This document shows positions 63,718 through 64,000 of a DNA stretch of 64,000 nucleotides, in pieces (position 1 is the first letter of the stretch; each line of letters opens with the position of its first letter). A model generated the notes under the pieces. The model made no database searches. It was not told the DNA's origin and was given only the letters and a program-made list of their open reading frames with translations. The translations under genes and the position numbers were made by a program. The DNA comes from Streptomyces sp. NBC_01775 (lineage in GTDB: Bacteria; Actinomycetota; Actinomycetes; Streptomycetales; Streptomycetaceae): assembly GCF_035917675.1 (NCBI RefSeq), contig NZ_CP109104.1, forward strand, positions 2,666,001 to 2,730,000, in the 5' to 3' direction.

Positions 63718-63741
63718 CGCTGATGCCACAGGTCATCAGCG
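63718..63741 (-). promoter_or_regulatory. Hairpin just upstream of rplS ribosome site
   Basis: Perfect 8-bp stem (CGCTGATG 63718-63725, CATCAGCG 63734-63741), 8-nt loop. Its 3' edge abuts the GAGGAAAG of rplS. Could be an autoregulatory leader for L19 or a trmD-rplS attenuator. Confidence 0.5.
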
Positions 63742-63830
63742 GAATGTCGTGATGATGATGGGGAGCCGCCACTCCGTGCGTGCGTTGGTCCCCCTGTGGC
63801 AGGGTCGCGCGCCGGAAGCGAGGCAGCGGC

Positions 63831-64000
63831 CTATTCTTCCACGGGCTCCCCGCCCGGCCAAAATCGGCCGTCCGTTCCCTGCCGCCAGCCCAGCGCCTCC
63901 AGGGTCGCCCTGTCGTGCTTGTCCAGGGACCCGGGCTCGCAGCGCGCGATCAGGTCGGGGCGGTGGGCCGCCGTACGGGCGAGCGCCTCGTCGCGGCGCC
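63831..64000 (-). CDS. trmD: tRNA (guanine-37-N1)-methyltransferase, C-terminal part
   Basis: Only the last 56 codons before the TAG at 63831 lie in the window (RRDEALARTAAHRPDLIARC... GWRQGTDGRFWPGGEP). The sequence and place upstream of rplS fit the C-terminus of TrmD, which makes m1G37 in tRNA. The catalytic part is outside. Confidence 0.85.
   Translation of the reverse strand, partial: RRDEALARTAAHRPDLIARCEPGSLDKHDRATLEALGWRQGTDGRFWPGGEPVEE

Noticed and set aside
1..64000. CRISPR arrays, insertion sequences, integrase or attachment sites
   Set aside because: No regularly spaced repeats with unique spacers, transposase motifs or terminal inverted repeats were seen on reading through.

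Overview
High-GC DNA, with almost every ORF in actinobacterial codon style, GTG/TTG starts and a gene order that I recognise as the conserved core of a Streptomyces chromosome (prolyl-tRNA synthetase / MEP-pathway block at one end; whiG, rpsB-tsf-pyrH-frr-cdsA and the sip-rplS-trmD block at the other). Species cannot be named from the window. No rRNA, tRNA, CRISPR, prophage or insertion sequence was seen. Most genes lie on the minus strand; the plus-strand islands are gabT-PAP2, a deaminase-GDPD-zinc-ribbon group, an Lrp-aminotransferase pair followed by an ABC pair and a STAND-type ATPase, and an M23 peptidase.

Layout. 1-6.5 kb: proS (partial), two GNAT proteins, ispG, rseP and dxr (isoprenoid MEP pathway plus site-2 protease). 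6.5-14.3 kb: acyl-CoA dehydrogenase, a LuxR-type two-component pair, a metallophosphoesterase, and a three-gene operon TetR / DUF4865-like / phosphotriesterase-like with a near-perfect 22-bp operator. 14.4-38.4 kb: genes that together look like polyamine and GABA uptake and catabolism (aldehyde dehydrogenase and PucR regulator, gabT, FAD amine oxidase, potABCD, two further aldehyde dehydrogenases, Lrp regulator and aminotransferase). Inserted among them are a membrane P-loop ATPase, a PAP2 phosphatase, a DUF4190-like protein, a deaminase probably acting on aminodeoxyfutalosine (menaquinone pathway), a GDPD and a zinc-ribbon protein.

38.5-45.7 kb: an ABC ATPase with a degenerate signature motif, its permease and a stand-alone NB-ARC-like ATPase; then, convergent, a thiBPQ-like thiamine transporter behind a clear TPP riboswitch. 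45.7-55 kb: rlmN, cdsA, frr, pyrH, tsf, rpsB, an M23 peptidase convergent with a TetR gene, and the sporulation sigma factor whiG. 55-64 kb: dprA, a ComM/YifB ATPase, a YraN-like protein, a DUF2469 protein, four adjacent type I signal peptidases (sipZ, Y, X, W), rplS and the 3' end of trmD.

Points of most interest: the TPP riboswitch; the TetR operon with its operator; the ABC/STAND trio; the run-on 3' ends of the M23 gene and sipX, which suggest frameshifts or unusual overlaps; a shared ACGGAATC motif upstream of two polyamine aldehyde dehydrogenases; and short tandem repeats that repeatedly sit exactly at gene 3' ends.
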